In this document: positions 42,890 to 52,519 of the stretch, in pieces
How the letters are laid out: each line of letters opens with the position of its first letter
How positions within the stretch are numbered: the stretch's first letter is position 1
Source of the DNA: an uncultured Nitrososphaera sp.
Lineage (GTDB): Archaea > Thermoproteota > Nitrososphaeria > Nitrososphaerales > Nitrososphaeraceae
Assembly (NCBI RefSeq): GCF_946478925.1
Contig: NZ_CAMLDP010000002.1
Coordinates: 1-54,238, forward strand
Reading direction: 5' to 3'
DNA length: 54,238 nt
The notes under the pieces: generated by a model
What the model was told of the DNA's origin: nothing
The model's database searches: none
Seen by the model: only the letters and a program-made list of their open reading frames with translations
Translations under genes and position numbers: made by a program

Positions 42890-43495
42890 TTATCTCGAAG
42901 CCATCGCAATTCTTTCTTGCTCGTTCTTTTTCTTGACGGCGTGGCTGGCCATGTCGTTGTTTGAGGCCAGGATTATCTCCTTTGCCAGCGCCTCTTCAAT
43001 CGTCTGCGGGTTGCCATATGTCGACTCCCTGACGCCCTCTGCGATGAAGCGGAGCGCAAGGTCGACCCTGCGAAGCGGGGCGACGTCCACCGACACGTGG
43101 TAGACCACACCTCCGTACACAATTCGGGTCGTGTCCTCGTTTGGCGAAGAGTTCTCGATAGCGCGAACGAGAAGTTCCACGGGGTTCTTGCCCGTTTCAA
43201 GGTGGATGATGTCAAAGGCGGTGCGGACCATGTTGAGCGAGCGCGCCTTTTTGCCTCCCATCCTGCCTGTGTTCTTGGCATATTTCTTGCCGAAATGCAT
43301 CATCTTGTTTGCGAGCCTCTCGACGATGTTGACGTCGGCCTTTTTCAGGCGCTGGTGCTCGTGCCTTCCAAAGGTGTTCGGGAGGACTGCCGGCTTTAGC
43401 GAAATCGCCGTCTTTAATCCCGGGTCGTTTATCTCGATTTCCTTGGTCTCCCACTTGTTGAAAAGCGTGATTGTAACCTGCTCTTTTCCGCTCAT
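42890..43495 (-). CDS. rps7: Small ribosomal subunit protein uS7
   Basis: uS7 binds the 3' domain of 16S rRNA near the decoding centre. The 201-residue protein has the family [16 protein letters not shown] segment, [19 protein letters not shown], and the C-terminal block [23 protein letters not shown] 43495 overlaps the rps12 stop in an ATGA. The longer in-frame extension upstream is a shadow of rps12. It ends the nusA-rps12-rps7 unit. Confidence 0.95.
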   Translation of the reverse strand: MSGKEQVTITLFNKWETKEIEINDPGLKTAISLKPAVLPNTFGRHEHQRLKKADVNIVERLANKMMHFGKKYAKNTGRMGGKKARSLNMVRTAFDIIHLETGKNPVELLVRAIENSSPNEDTTRIVYGGVVYHVSVDVAPLRRVDLALRFIAEGVRESTYGNPQTIEEALAKEIILASNNDMASHAVKKKNEQERIAMASR

Positions 43496-43929
43496 CTTCT
43501 CGGCTTCTCCTTTCTGCCATATACGAGCTCTTTGAGCGAAACGCCGTTTACCTTGAACACCTGCCACCTGACACCGGGGATGTCGCCCATTGCGCCACCC
43601 ATGGAGCCGCCGATGCCCTCGACCATGACCTCGTCGTGCTCGTCGACAAAGTTGAGAGCGCCGTCCCTCGGGAGGAAGGCGGTGACGGACTTGCCGTTCT
43701 TTATCAGCTGCACCCTGACGCACTTGCGCACGGCAGAGTTTGGCTGCTTTGACTCGATGCCTACTTTTTCCAGCACAATGCCCCTTGCCTGCGGCGCGCC
43801 CTCTAGCGGGTTCGCCTTTTTGTCAAGCATAAGCATACGTCTCTTGTAATACTTGTCTGCCCACCTGCCGCGGCTCTTCTTCGTCCTGAGCACGCCGCCG
43901 GCAAACAATCCTAGTGGAGATTTACCCAT
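43492..43929 (-). CDS. rps12: Small ribosomal subunit protein uS12
   Basis: uS12 lies at the decoding site. The 145-residue protein has [19 protein letters not shown] and the universally conserved loop [15 protein letters not shown], with the archaeal N-terminal extension ([17 protein letters not shown]). It overlaps nusA by eight bases and rps7 by four, so the three are cotranscribed. Confidence 0.96.
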   Translation of the reverse strand: MGKSPLGLFAGGVLRTKKSRGRWADKYYKRRMLMLDKKANPLEGAPQARGIVLEKVGIESKQPNSAVRKCVRVQLIKNGKSVTAFLPRDGALNFVDEHDEVMVEGIGGSMGGAMGDIPGVRWQVFKVNGVSLKELVYGRKEKPRR

Positions 43930-44401
43930 TATTCATATTCACCCTGTTTGTTATCTGCTGTTCCGGGCTTACGATCAGGACACTGGATATATGGAAGTAT
44001 CGCTTTGCCAAAAGCCTGGCCTTCTCGGCGTTTCTCCCTTCCCTGCCTACCACGGCGCCCTTTTTCTTGGCGTCGACGGTGACTACGGCCTGCTTGCTTC
44101 CGTCCATCCTTTCTGAGATGCGCACGTCCGACACCATGTCGGCATTGAGCATGTTGCGGATAAACTCGGCAGGATCTTCCGAGAACTCGACGAGCTCGAC
44201 CTTGCGGCCCACGACCTGCTGCAGCTGCTTTATGGTGGCGCCACCCTTGCCGATTGCAAGGCCCATCTGGCCCTTGTTCACAACAAATATGACGCGGTCC
44301 ATCTTGTCGTCAACTATGCAGTCGCGCGCAGACGCGCTTGTCACGCTTCCAAAGAGCGAGATCAGGCGCAGCTCGTCAGAGGTCAGCTTTATTTCCGTCA
44401 T
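43922..44401 (-). CDS. nusA: NusA-like KH-domain transcription factor
   Basis: This 159-residue archaeal NusA contains two KH domains, with the GXXG-type loops IGKGGA (about residue 51) and GREGRN (about 118). It probably binds nascent RNA and RNA polymerase. It leads the nusA-rps12-rps7 operon. Length is typical of the short archaeal form, which lacks the S1 domain of bacterial NusA. Confidence 0.92.
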   Translation of the reverse strand: MTEIKLTSDELRLISLFGSVTSASARDCIVDDKMDRVIFVVNKGQMGLAIGKGGATIKQLQQVVGRKVELVEFSEDPAEFIRNMLNADMVSDVRISERMDGSKQAVVTVDAKKKGAVVGREGRNAEKARLLAKRYFHISSVLIVSPEQQITNRVNMNNG

Positions 44402-44490
44402 ATTCAGTTTGCCCCTCTGGCGTAGAGCCTTCTTCCTTCTTCAACAGACAAATACAAGCTGAGCACTGTCCCGAAGGTCAATTTAAGTCT
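44402..44490 (-). promoter_or_regulatory. nusA operon promoter and leader
   Basis: On the minus strand AGACTTAAATTGAC (about 44477-44490) is a TATA-like box. A start about 26 bases on would leave a leader of roughly 55 bases before the nusA ATG, longer than the leaderless pattern elsewhere and purine-rich (GAAGAAGGAAGAAGG). The leader may serve translational control of these ribosomal genes. Confidence 0.4.
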
Positions 44491-44537
44491 TGGCGCCTCG
44501 GTAGAACAAAAGTAGCGAAAAGGAAAAGAAAAGAGGG

Positions 44538-44843
44538 TCACTTGCCCTTTTCAGACATCACGGCCGTAACCTCGGCGTCGGTCGCGCCCTTGATGGCAAT
44601 CGCCGTGACGCGGAAGGGCTTGTTGCAGAGCTTGCCGAGCTGCACCGAGTTGCCGTCAAACTCGTAGATGGCAACACCGGCGGACTTTGTCTGCTCGTCA
44701 AGTTTTGCCCTGTCGCCGGCGTCAAGCGACTTTGAAACTATCACCAGCTTGGAACTCTTGGCCGACTGGAGGACTTCCTTCACTCCACTCTTGTACTTGT
44801 TGGCCGCTACTGCGTCTTTGATTACTTTTTCTATTGTCTTCAT
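44538..44843 (-). CDS. rpl30e: Large ribosomal subunit protein eL30
   Basis: This 101-residue L30e protein has the L7Ae/L30e fold: KLVIVSKSLDAGDRAKL and GVAIYEFDGNSVQLGKLCNKP are family segments. Its ATG overlaps the rpoA stop (ATGA). Archaeal rpoA and rpl30e are often neighbours. Confidence 0.93.
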   Translation of the reverse strand: MKTIEKVIKDAVAANKYKSGVKEVLQSAKSSKLVIVSKSLDAGDRAKLDEQTKSAGVAIYEFDGNSVQLGKLCNKPFRVTAIAIKGATDAEVTAVMSEKGK

Positions 44844-47800
44844 TCTTGTTCTTTACCTTCCTTGACCTTCATATAGAGGTCAACCATTCCGGTGCCGACG
44901 GGTACGGTGGCACCTACTATAACGTTTTCTGTCACGCCCCGCAGCGTCTCCACCTGGCCTTCAAGCGAGGCCCTTGCTATCGTTGGGACCGTGATTTCAA
45001 ACGCCGCCCTTGCGAGCACTGATGTCTTTGTCCCTGCGATACCATGGCGACCGATCTGCTGGAGGTAGCCCTTTGAAGTCATCAGGTCTGCAACCAGCAT
45101 GATGTGGCGCACGTCGACTTCGAGGCCCTGCTCTTCAAGGGTGTTTGTGACCTCTTTTACAAGCGCCGTCCTTGCAGCTTCGATGCCGAGCGTCTGCCAG
45201 ATCTCGTAGACGTTGTTGGTGGCAATTCTTGAAGTGTCCACGCCGTCTACCAGCACTACCTTAGCAAGGTTAGAGCCGGCAGTCTGGATGACCCACTCTT
45301 CGTCCTGCTTGACAATCGTGACGCGCTCGATGTCCGGCACGCCTTTTACCCTCGTGTTCAAGAGCTTGTTCTTTAATGTGAGCAGTGTCTGCGCATCTGG
45401 CTCGTCGGGCACGCTGACCTTGATAGAGCGCTTGCTTTCGCTCATCTTGACCTCGTATTTCTTCTTGGTGCCTTCTAGAACTGCATTGGCCTCTTCAAGC
45501 GTGCATCCGCGCTCGGCGAGCTTGGCCTCAGAGAAGTAGAATGTGAGCACGCCGGAATAGTCGGTCTCGGATTTCTCGATCAGGTCGCCTACCTGCGTGA
45601 ACAGGATTTCACGCGCTACTTCAAGGGCCTTTTCGCGCGAACCGCGATGTGACTCGTCAAGGTAGATGTCCATCGTTGGCGTCACCGGCTTTTTGCGCGC
45701 GTCGACGAGCTCGATGAGCCTTGGCAGGCCGAGCGTGACGTTTCGCTCCTTGACTCCTGCAAAGTGGAACGTACGCAGGGTCATCTGGGTTCCCGGCTCG
45801 CCTATCGACTGCGCCGTTACGACGCCGATCGCCTCTCCAGGCTCTGCAAGGGCCTTGTCGACCAGATCGAGCACCTTTCTCATGACCTTCTCGACACCTT
45901 CCTTGCTCAGCTTGTTCTCAAGGAGCGCCTTTTCCAGGTTGGCGCGCATCCTCGGGTTGAGGCGCGAGCCGTGCTCCTCCAGTATCTTCTTTATAGCGTC
46001 CTCGGTAGCCTTGCGCCCCTCGTCGACGATTGCTTCGGCCTCGATGAGCCTAGAGATGTTGGCCGCCTCGCCGTGGTCGCTCTTGGCAGGATCGATTCCG
46101 TCCTCGCCGTACAGGTACTGCACGATGTTGCCGTGCGGGTCCCTGACGGTCTGGTCGTATTCAATCTTCAAGTGCTCTAGCGCGTTGATGAGCCTTCTCT
46201 GCATGTAGCCGGACTGCTGGGTCCTGACTGCAGTGTCCACGAGGCCCTCGCGTCCGCCCATGGCGTGGAAAAAGAACTCTAGCGGGCTAAGGCCGTCGCG
46301 GTAGTTGGACTTGACAAAGCCTCTTGCGTCCGGGCTGGTCTCGTTTGGAACGTAATGCGGAAGGGCGCGGTTGCGGTAGCCCTTCTGGATGCGCTTGCCG
46401 CGTATAGACTGCTGGCCGAGCGCCGCGGTCATCTGGCCTATGTTAAGTGTCGATCCTCTTGCGCCGGTGGATGCCATGATTATGCCAGAGTTGTTGTCCG
46501 GAAATGCCCTGTCTGCGGTCCTGCCTGCGCGGTCGCGGGCGCGGGACAGCTCATTGACGACGTACAGTTCCAGCGCCTCTTCTGCCGACAGGCCCCTTGT
46601 GAGTGGGAGCGAGCCGTCGCGGTACTGCTGTATCAGCTCGTGGACCTTGTCGTAGGTCTTTTGGATTGTGTCGGCTATCTCCTGTCTAGTCTCTGGTGAC
46701 AGCCAGAGGTCGGAGTAGCCGTACGTGAACCCGCGATGGGTGATGTACGTCTTTAGCATTATCAGGATAGAGTCAAGGAATTTTCTCGCCACGTCGGTGC
46801 CATAGTCCTTTGCTATCCTGTGCAGGACAGAGTCGGGCTCTTCTGCGCCAATCGACGCCTTGTCGATTACGCCGGAGATTAGCTGTCCGTTCTTTATCAC
46901 GACATCCTTGCCCTCTCCCTTGGCCGCCTTGTTCCATTTGCTGGTGATGACAAAGTTAAAGTCCTTTGGCAGGAACAGCGAGAACAGCTGGCGCCCGCTG
47001 TACAGTTTCTGCCCGTCCTTTGTCACCGCCGGCTCTGGCAGCGGTCCCTTGTAGCCGCCGACAAGCGCCAAGTTTGCAAATTCGTCGCGGGTGAGAACAG
47101 TCTCGTCGCGTGTCAGCATGAATGCGCCGGTGATAAAGTCTCGGATGCCTCCGATGATCGGGCCTCCATAGCGCGGAGATATGAGCTGGTCCTGTACGCG
47201 CATCAAAAGCGTGGCTTCTGCGCGCGCTTCTTCGCTCTGCGGCACGTGGAGGTTCATCTCGTCTCCGTCAAAGTCGGCGTTGTACGGCGGGCATACTGCG
47301 GGGTGCAGGCGGAACGTGCGGTACGGAAGCACCACCACGGAATGCGCCATGATTGACATCCTGTGCAATGAAGGCTGGCGGTTAAAGATGACGATGTCGC
47401 CGTCTGACAGGTGGCGCTCGACGACATAGCCGGGCGCAAGCGAGTCCGCGATTGTTTTCCTGTCGGTGACATAGTCGAGCCTAATCTTGACGCCGTCAGG
47501 CCTGATGATATAGTTGGCGCCGGGGTACGTGTTGGGGCCGTTTGTCACCAGCGCCTTGAGTTTCTCAAGATTCCACTGCGACACGGTCTCTGGAATTGTC
47601 AGCTTTTTAGCAACATCAGTAGGCACGCCCACGTTGGATATCGTAAGGTTGGGGTCCGGCGAGATGACGGTCCTGCTCGAAAAGTCGACGCGCTTGCCGG
47701 AAAGCGAGCCACGGAAGCGGCCTTCCTTTCCCTTCAGCCTCTGCGTCAGCGTTTTCAGCGGCCTGCCCGACCTGTGGTGGGCTTGCGGTATGCCGGACAC

Positions 47801-48649
47801 TTCGTTGTCAAAGTACGTTGTGACGTGGTATTGCAAGAGGTCTACTAGATCCTGTACGATGAGCGGCGGCGTCCCTGCCTCCTTGCTCTCCTTGAGGCGC
47901 TGGTTGACGCGTATGATGTCGACCAGCTTGTGGGTCAGGTCGTCCTCCGACCTGATGCCTGTTTCTAGTATGATCGACGGCCTGACGGTCACCGGCGGGA
48001 CTGGCAGCACCTGCAGCACGAACCACTCTGGCCTTGCGGTCGTCGGGTCGTAGCCTAGCAGCATCAAGTCCTCGTCTGGCACGTGGCTCAGGCGCTCGCG
48101 GATAGTGATCGGAAGCAGCCTGTTCTCGCCTGCCTCGGTTCTTTCCACGAATATAGTCGGCTTTGTGAATATCAGGTCGTACTGTTCTTTGCCGCAGTGC
48201 GGGCACGACTTGACCTTCTTGGCCTTTTCTATTATCTCGTCACGGATGTTTTCAAGCGTGATAACGGCGTATGGCGCCTTGCTCTCGCGGATTGCCTTGT
48301 AGTGCGCCAGCTCTTCAGGATCGAGCTTTATCCTGTTGCACGACCTGCACGTGGTGAGCAACAGCTTGTGCACGTCGTCGACAAAGGCGATGTGCAGCAC
48401 CGGCTCGGCAAGCTCGATGTGGCCAAAGTGACCCGGGCACTTGGCAGAGGTGTTGCCGCACGTGGCGCACTTTTGCCCCGGCTCCAGGGTTCCTAGCCTG
48501 TTGTCCATCAGGCCGCCCTGCACGGGCATACCGTCCTCGTCGTACGTCTCTGGCGCAGTGACTTCTGCGACCGAGAACTTGCGCACTTCAGTTGGCGACC
48601 AGACGCTGAACTTTATTCCACCGAGAATCTTGGCTGATTCTTCCATCAT
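44840..48649 (-). CDS. rpoA: DNA-directed RNA polymerase subunit A, unsplit (A' plus A'')
   Basis: This 1269-residue protein is the largest RNA polymerase subunit. Two zinc motifs lie near the N-terminus (CATCG, CPGHFGH about residues 60-80). The active-site NADFDGDEMNLHVPQ near residue 460 binds the catalytic magnesium. Bridge-helix and trigger-loop regions follow, and the A'' part runs on without a break (GEPGTQMTLRTFHFAG near 960). Most archaea split this subunit in two genes; the fused form is typical of thaumarchaea. It starts 18 bases after rpoB and is cotranscribed with it and rpl30e. Confidence 0.97.
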   Translation of the reverse strand: MMEESAKILGGIKFSVWSPTEVRKFSVAEVTAPETYDEDGMPVQGGLMDNRLGTLEPGQKCATCGNTSAKCPGHFGHIELAEPVLHIAFVDDVHKLLLTTCRSCNRIKLDPEELAHYKAIRESKAPYAVITLENIRDEIIEKAKKVKSCPHCGKEQYDLIFTKPTIFVERTEAGENRLLPITIRERLSHVPDEDLMLLGYDPTTARPEWFVLQVLPVPPVTVRPSIILETGIRSEDDLTHKLVDIIRVNQRLKESKEAGTPPLIVQDLVDLLQYHVTTYFDNEVSGIPQAHHRSGRPLKTLTQRLKGKEGRFRGSLSGKRVDFSSRTVISPDPNLTISNVGVPTDVAKKLTIPETVSQWNLEKLKALVTNGPNTYPGANYIIRPDGVKIRLDYVTDRKTIADSLAPGYVVERHLSDGDIVIFNRQPSLHRMSIMAHSVVVLPYRTFRLHPAVCPPYNADFDGDEMNLHVPQSEEARAEATLLMRVQDQLISPRYGGPIIGGIRDFITGAFMLTRDETVLTRDEFANLALVGGYKGPLPEPAVTKDGQKLYSGRQLFSLFLPKDFNFVITSKWNKAAKGEGKDVVIKNGQLISGVIDKASIGAEEPDSVLHRIAKDYGTDVARKFLDSILIMLKTYITHRGFTYGYSDLWLSPETRQEIADTIQKTYDKVHELIQQYRDGSLPLTRGLSAEEALELYVVNELSRARDRAGRTADRAFPDNNSGIIMASTGARGSTLNIGQMTAALGQQSIRGKRIQKGYRNRALPHYVPNETSPDARGFVKSNYRDGLSPLEFFFHAMGGREGLVDTAVRTQQSGYMQRRLINALEHLKIEYDQTVRDPHGNIVQYLYGEDGIDPAKSDHGEAANISRLIEAEAIVDEGRKATEDAIKKILEEHGSRLNPRMRANLEKALLENKLSKEGVEKVMRKVLDLVDKALAEPGEAIGVVTAQSIGEPGTQMTLRTFHFAGVKERNVTLGLPRLIELVDARKKPVTPTMDIYLDESHRGSREKALEVAREILFTQVGDLIEKSETDYSGVLTFYFSEAKLAERGCTLEEANAVLEGTKKKYEVKMSESKRSIKVSVPDEPDAQTLLTLKNKLLNTRVKGVPDIERVTIVKQDEEWVIQTAGSNLAKVVLVDGVDTSRIATNNVYEIWQTLGIEAARTALVKEVTNTLEEQGLEVDVRHIMLVADLMTSKGYLQQIGRHGIAGTKTSVLARAAFEITVPTIARASLEGQVETLRGVTENVIVGATVPVGTGMVDLYMKVKEGKEQE

Positions 48650-48667
48650 TGTTATCTCCCCCTCTCC

Positions 48668-51600
48668 TTACACCTTCTCCTTGGCTATCAGCCTTGGAGC
48701 GACGTTGAGGCTCATCATCTCCTGCAACAGGAGCTTGAACGCGTACGCGATTACGACGGACGAGATCTTGGCCTTTTCTCCGCACACGCGGCAGACGTAT
48801 CTGCGCTGCTTGACGTCATAGTACGCAAGCAGTCCGCACCTTTCGCAGACGTTGACCTCCGCCTTGTCCGACTCTTCAAGCAGACGATCTTTTAGCATCA
48901 TGGACGCGCCATATGCGATAAGGCAGTCGCGCTCCATCTCTCCGAACCTGAGCCCTCCACCACGGGCGCGGCCCTCTGTCGGCTGCTTTGTCAGCATTTG
49001 CACCTGTCCGCGGGCGCGACTGTGAATCTTGTCTGCGACCATGTGGTGCAGTTTCTGGTAGTATACGACGCCGACATAGACGTCCGCAGGGAAGCGCCTG
49101 CCGGTCCTGCCGTCGTACATCACTTCCTTGCCTGTATACTTGAAGCCATACTGCTCCATTGCGCCCTTGATGTCGTCCAGTTTCTCGCCAAGGAACGCCG
49201 AGCCGTCCGCGATTTTGCCGCGCAATGATGCGGCTTTACCGCCGAGCGACTCCATGAACATGCCGACGGTCATCCTGGATGGGAACGCGTGCGGGTTAAT
49301 CATTACGTCTGGCACAAGGCCGTCCTCGGTGTACGGGACGTCTTCCTGGTTGACCAGCATTCCGACGACGCCTTTCTGGCCGTGCCTTGAGGCAAACTTG
49401 TCGCCGATCTCTGGAATGCGCATGTCGCGGACTCTGATCTTGTACATCTTGCCGCCCTCCACCGATTGTGTTATGATAACGGTGTCGACGACTCCGTTTT
49501 CAGACGGCCTGACGCCGACCGAAGTGTCGCGCCTGTACGGGCCCTTTACTTCAAACTCTTTGTACTCCTCCATGAACCTTGGCGGAGAGGTCCTTCCGAT
49601 CAGTATGTCACCGCCGTTGACCACGGCCTCGTGCATGATTGCGCCGTCTGCCTCAAGAAGGCGGTACGCCTTTTCGCCACGGTAGCCACGGATGTTGGCG
49701 TCGGCCTGCGGGAGCTCAAACGTGTCCTTCATGCCGCCAGGGTATTGTTTCGCTTCAGCCTCATAGATCCTGTAAAAGAACGTCCTTCCAAGCCCGCGGT
49801 CGACTGACGACTTGTTGAACACGACTGCGTCCTCGATGTTATAGCCTTCAAACGGAAGCACCGCAACGACGCAGTTCTGGCCCGTCGGGCGGTCTTCAAG
49901 TCCAAGCAGGTTTATTGCCTTAGTAGAGACGACAGGTATCTGCGGGTAGAGCATGAAATGCTGGCGCACGTACGTGCTTGCGTTCATCAATGGAGTAGAG
50001 AACCCAAGCGATTGCTTGGCCATCGCGCTCTCGTACGTGTTTCTTGGCGACTGGTTGTGCTCTGGGTACGGGATGATTGAAGCGCCGACTCCAAGGATTG
50101 CGGAGGGGAATATCTCCAAGTGCGTATGCTTGCCTGTTTCCACCTTCTTTGGCTCCATCGCCACGTACGAGTTTTCCTCCTCGTTTGCGTCGACCAGCTC
50201 GATGACTCCCATGTAGAGAAGGTCCATCCACGACAGGAACTTCTTGGACACCTTTTCGATTATCTCCATCGTGACAAGCGGCTTGCTGTCTTTTAGCACG
50301 ACGAGCGGGCGCATGACCCTGCCGGCGTTGCAGCTGATGTACAATCTCTTGGTCGCGTTCTCGTTTTGCGAGCTATAGAGGTAGATGCCGACGTGCGGGT
50401 GGACCTTGCCGGACCTCCTCATGCTCCTGAGGGTCTCTGCGAGAACGTCGCCCTTTTCCACGTAACCGATCAGCCTGCCGTCGACAAAAACCCTCGTGCC
50501 GGCAGCGCGTAGCTTCTCATTTGCCTCGTCCACGTTCTGGACTCCAAGTTCATAGAGTTTCTCTGTGACTTCGGCAGAAAGCACGTTTACGGAAATGATT
50601 GCAGAAAGCGCGAGGTTCTTGACCAGTCCACAGTTGGAACCTTCAGGAGTCTCTGCGGGACATATCCTGCCAAAGTGCGTCGCGTGCAGGTCGCGTGCCT
50701 CAAAGTTGGGCTGGCTCCTTGACAGCGGGGATTGTATCCTGCGCAGGTGGCTGATCGTTGACATGTAGTTTGTCCTGTCCAGTAACTGTGTCACACCGAC
50801 GCGGCCACGGCCCCAGTTGCCCGTTGCGATGGCGTTGTTTAATTTGTCAGAGACGATTCCCGGCCTCACGGCTGCCGCAACGGCGTTGATGCCGCGTTTC
50901 TGGCCGGAGCGCTCTAGCTGGTACTTCATGTCGCGGATGAGGTTGCGGAACGCGGTGCGGAACAGGTCTGCAAGCATCTGGCCGGCAAACTTGATGACCT
51001 TGTTGCCATAGTGGTCCTTGTCGTCTGCCTCTATCCAGCCAAGTTTCAATTCGATAAGCTTGCTTGCGGCCTCGCCGAGGAACAGCGCCTTTTCGTGCCT
51101 GTTCTCAGGGTTCTTGCCAATGTGCGGTAGGAGCCCCCAGTCAAGCAGGGTCTCGGCGCGCTTTATCTGGAACTCTTCAAGCATACCGGGCGCGATTCTC
51201 TTTGAAATGTAGACGATTGCGTCGCGGCTTGACGCCACGTCGCCGGCCTTTTCAAACGAGGGCTCTAGCTCGTCCTGTATCAGCTCGTTGAGCGACACAG
51301 AATCAGCGATGTCCTTGTCTGCCTCCAGGCCGAGCGCGCGGATGAGCGTGATGAGTGGAATGTCGACTGGCGAGCCGGGAATCTTTGTCACAATCGAGCC
51401 GTCGGGGCGCATGATGAGCTCCAGTTTTGCACGGTAGCCGACTATGGATGAATACACTTTGGCCTTGTACAGGAGCGTGCCCGTCGTTTCCTCGGTGTCG
51501 ACGATAATCTTGTTGTACGACAGGTCTTCCAATCCAACGATGACGCGCTCTGAACCGTTAATGACAAAGTATCCGCCAGGGTCGCGTGGGTCTTCGCCGT

Positions 51601-52021
51601 ATTCGACCAGCTTGACCTCCGGCAGGTTGTGCAGGATGCACGTGTTGGACTTGACCATCACCGGCATGTCGCCGATGTGGATAAAGCGGGATTCAAGTAT
51701 CTTGCCGTCCTCGACGACGGAGCATTCGAGCATTATAGGAGAAGCATACGTCAGGTTGCGCAGGCGCGCCTCCATCGGCGCGACGTGCGTGATAGAGCCG
51801 TCAAGCTCCATTATCCTTGGCTGCTGAAGTTTTACCTTGCCAAGTTTTATCTTGTACGGGTATTCGGCGGTCTCGATTTCAATCTCGCCCACTTCGTCGA
51901 TGATGCTTTGCAGTCCGCGTTCCATGAACTCGTTATAAGAGTTCAGGTGCTGGCGCGCGACTCCTTCCCTTCTCAAAATATCATTGATAATAGGCCACAT
52001 CTCGATAGAATTCTCTATCAT
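48668..52021 (-). CDS. rpoB: DNA-directed RNA polymerase subunit B, unsplit
   Basis: This 1117-residue protein is the second-largest RNA polymerase subunit, not divided into B' and B''. Visible are the lobe and fork regions (RRIQSPLSRSQPNFEARDLH), CPAETPEGSNCGLVKNLAL, GYNIEDAVVFNKSS, and KFASRHGQKGVVG. Near the C-terminus are the hybrid-binding region and a zinc finger (CERCG then CRVCG). No intein is present. It is nine bases after rpoH and 18 bases before rpoA. Confidence 0.97.
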   Translation of the reverse strand: MIENSIEMWPIINDILRREGVARQHLNSYNEFMERGLQSIIDEVGEIEIETAEYPYKIKLGKVKLQQPRIMELDGSITHVAPMEARLRNLTYASPIMLECSVVEDGKILESRFIHIGDMPVMVKSNTCILHNLPEVKLVEYGEDPRDPGGYFVINGSERVIVGLEDLSYNKIIVDTEETTGTLLYKAKVYSSIVGYRAKLELIMRPDGSIVTKIPGSPVDIPLITLIRALGLEADKDIADSVSLNELIQDELEPSFEKAGDVASSRDAIVYISKRIAPGMLEEFQIKRAETLLDWGLLPHIGKNPENRHEKALFLGEAASKLIELKLGWIEADDKDHYGNKVIKFAGQMLADLFRTAFRNLIRDMKYQLERSGQKRGINAVAAAVRPGIVSDKLNNAIATGNWGRGRVGVTQLLDRTNYMSTISHLRRIQSPLSRSQPNFEARDLHATHFGRICPAETPEGSNCGLVKNLALSAIISVNVLSAEVTEKLYELGVQNVDEANEKLRAAGTRVFVDGRLIGYVEKGDVLAETLRSMRRSGKVHPHVGIYLYSSQNENATKRLYISCNAGRVMRPLVVLKDSKPLVTMEIIEKVSKKFLSWMDLLYMGVIELVDANEEENSYVAMEPKKVETGKHTHLEIFPSAILGVGASIIPYPEHNQSPRNTYESAMAKQSLGFSTPLMNASTYVRQHFMLYPQIPVVSTKAINLLGLEDRPTGQNCVVAVLPFEGYNIEDAVVFNKSSVDRGLGRTFFYRIYEAEAKQYPGGMKDTFELPQADANIRGYRGEKAYRLLEADGAIMHEAVVNGGDILIGRTSPPRFMEEYKEFEVKGPYRRDTSVGVRPSENGVVDTVIITQSVEGGKMYKIRVRDMRIPEIGDKFASRHGQKGVVGMLVNQEDVPYTEDGLVPDVMINPHAFPSRMTVGMFMESLGGKAASLRGKIADGSAFLGEKLDDIKGAMEQYGFKYTGKEVMYDGRTGRRFPADVYVGVVYYQKLHHMVADKIHSRARGQVQMLTKQPTEGRARGGGLRFGEMERDCLIAYGASMMLKDRLLEESDKAEVNVCERCGLLAYYDVKQRRYVCRVCGEKAKISSVVIAYAFKLLLQEMMSLNVAPRLIAKEKV

Positions 52022-52030
52022 CTCGAGTAC

Positions 52031-52315
52031 TCACCCTTCCACCACGTAGCGGTAATATACACTTTCACCCGCAGTCGGGCTCTTTCTCGTGATCTTGATG
52101 ATGTCGCCCGGCCTCACGTCCAAGTCTTCGATGGCCTTGTCGCTCATCAGGATGTAAGGGAGCTGGCCCGGCTTGGCGTTGTATTTTTTCAACACCTCTT
52201 CAGCCTCCGCCTTGGGGATTATCTCGTGCTTTGGCTGGTACACATGGTTTGTTATCTTGACTACTTTCTTTTCAGACAAAGGATGCGACCTCCACGGACA
52301 ATAGCTTGTGCTCAA
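52031..52315 (-). CDS. rpoH: DNA-directed RNA polymerase subunit H
   Basis: RpoH is the archaeal homologue of Rpb5's C-terminal domain. The 94-residue protein contains VYQPKHEIIPKAEAEEVL, GQLPYILMSD and VRPGDIIKITRKS, the hallmark of the assembly domain. A short N-terminal extension of about 14 residues precedes the fold; start is TTG 52315. It leads the rpoH-rpoB-rpoA-rpl30e operon. Confidence 0.93.
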   Translation of the reverse strand: MSTSYCPWRSHPLSEKKVVKITNHVYQPKHEIIPKAEAEEVLKKYNAKPGQLPYILMSDKAIEDLDVRPGDIIKITRKSPTAGESVYYRYVVEG

Positions 52316-52519
52316 GAGAAAACATCAAAGTCAAATTGATGAATAAAAAAATAGTATATTTAAGTATTGTGAATATTTGATCCAAAAGCCGATTTTATTT
52401 GGAAAATTGAAAAGCGTTTTTTCGCGTGGTTATCTGAAATGAGTACAAGCGTTAGAGTTCCTGCACAAAAAGGATAAATAGTAACGGAAATATAGCGTGT
52501 TAGGTGTGCATGAGGGATA
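52316..52519. promoter_or_regulatory. Divergent promoter region of the rpo operon and the PEFG surface protein
   Basis: This 204-base AT-rich region drives two strong genes. For rpoH the minus-strand box ACTTAAATATAC (about 52357-52368) lies some 45 bases from the start. For the surface protein, GGATAAATAG (about 52471-52480) and AAATATAGCG (about 52489-52498) are TATA candidates. ATCAA..TTGAT near 52325-52341 is a small inverted repeat. The rest is AT-rich with no clear gene. Confidence 0.5.
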
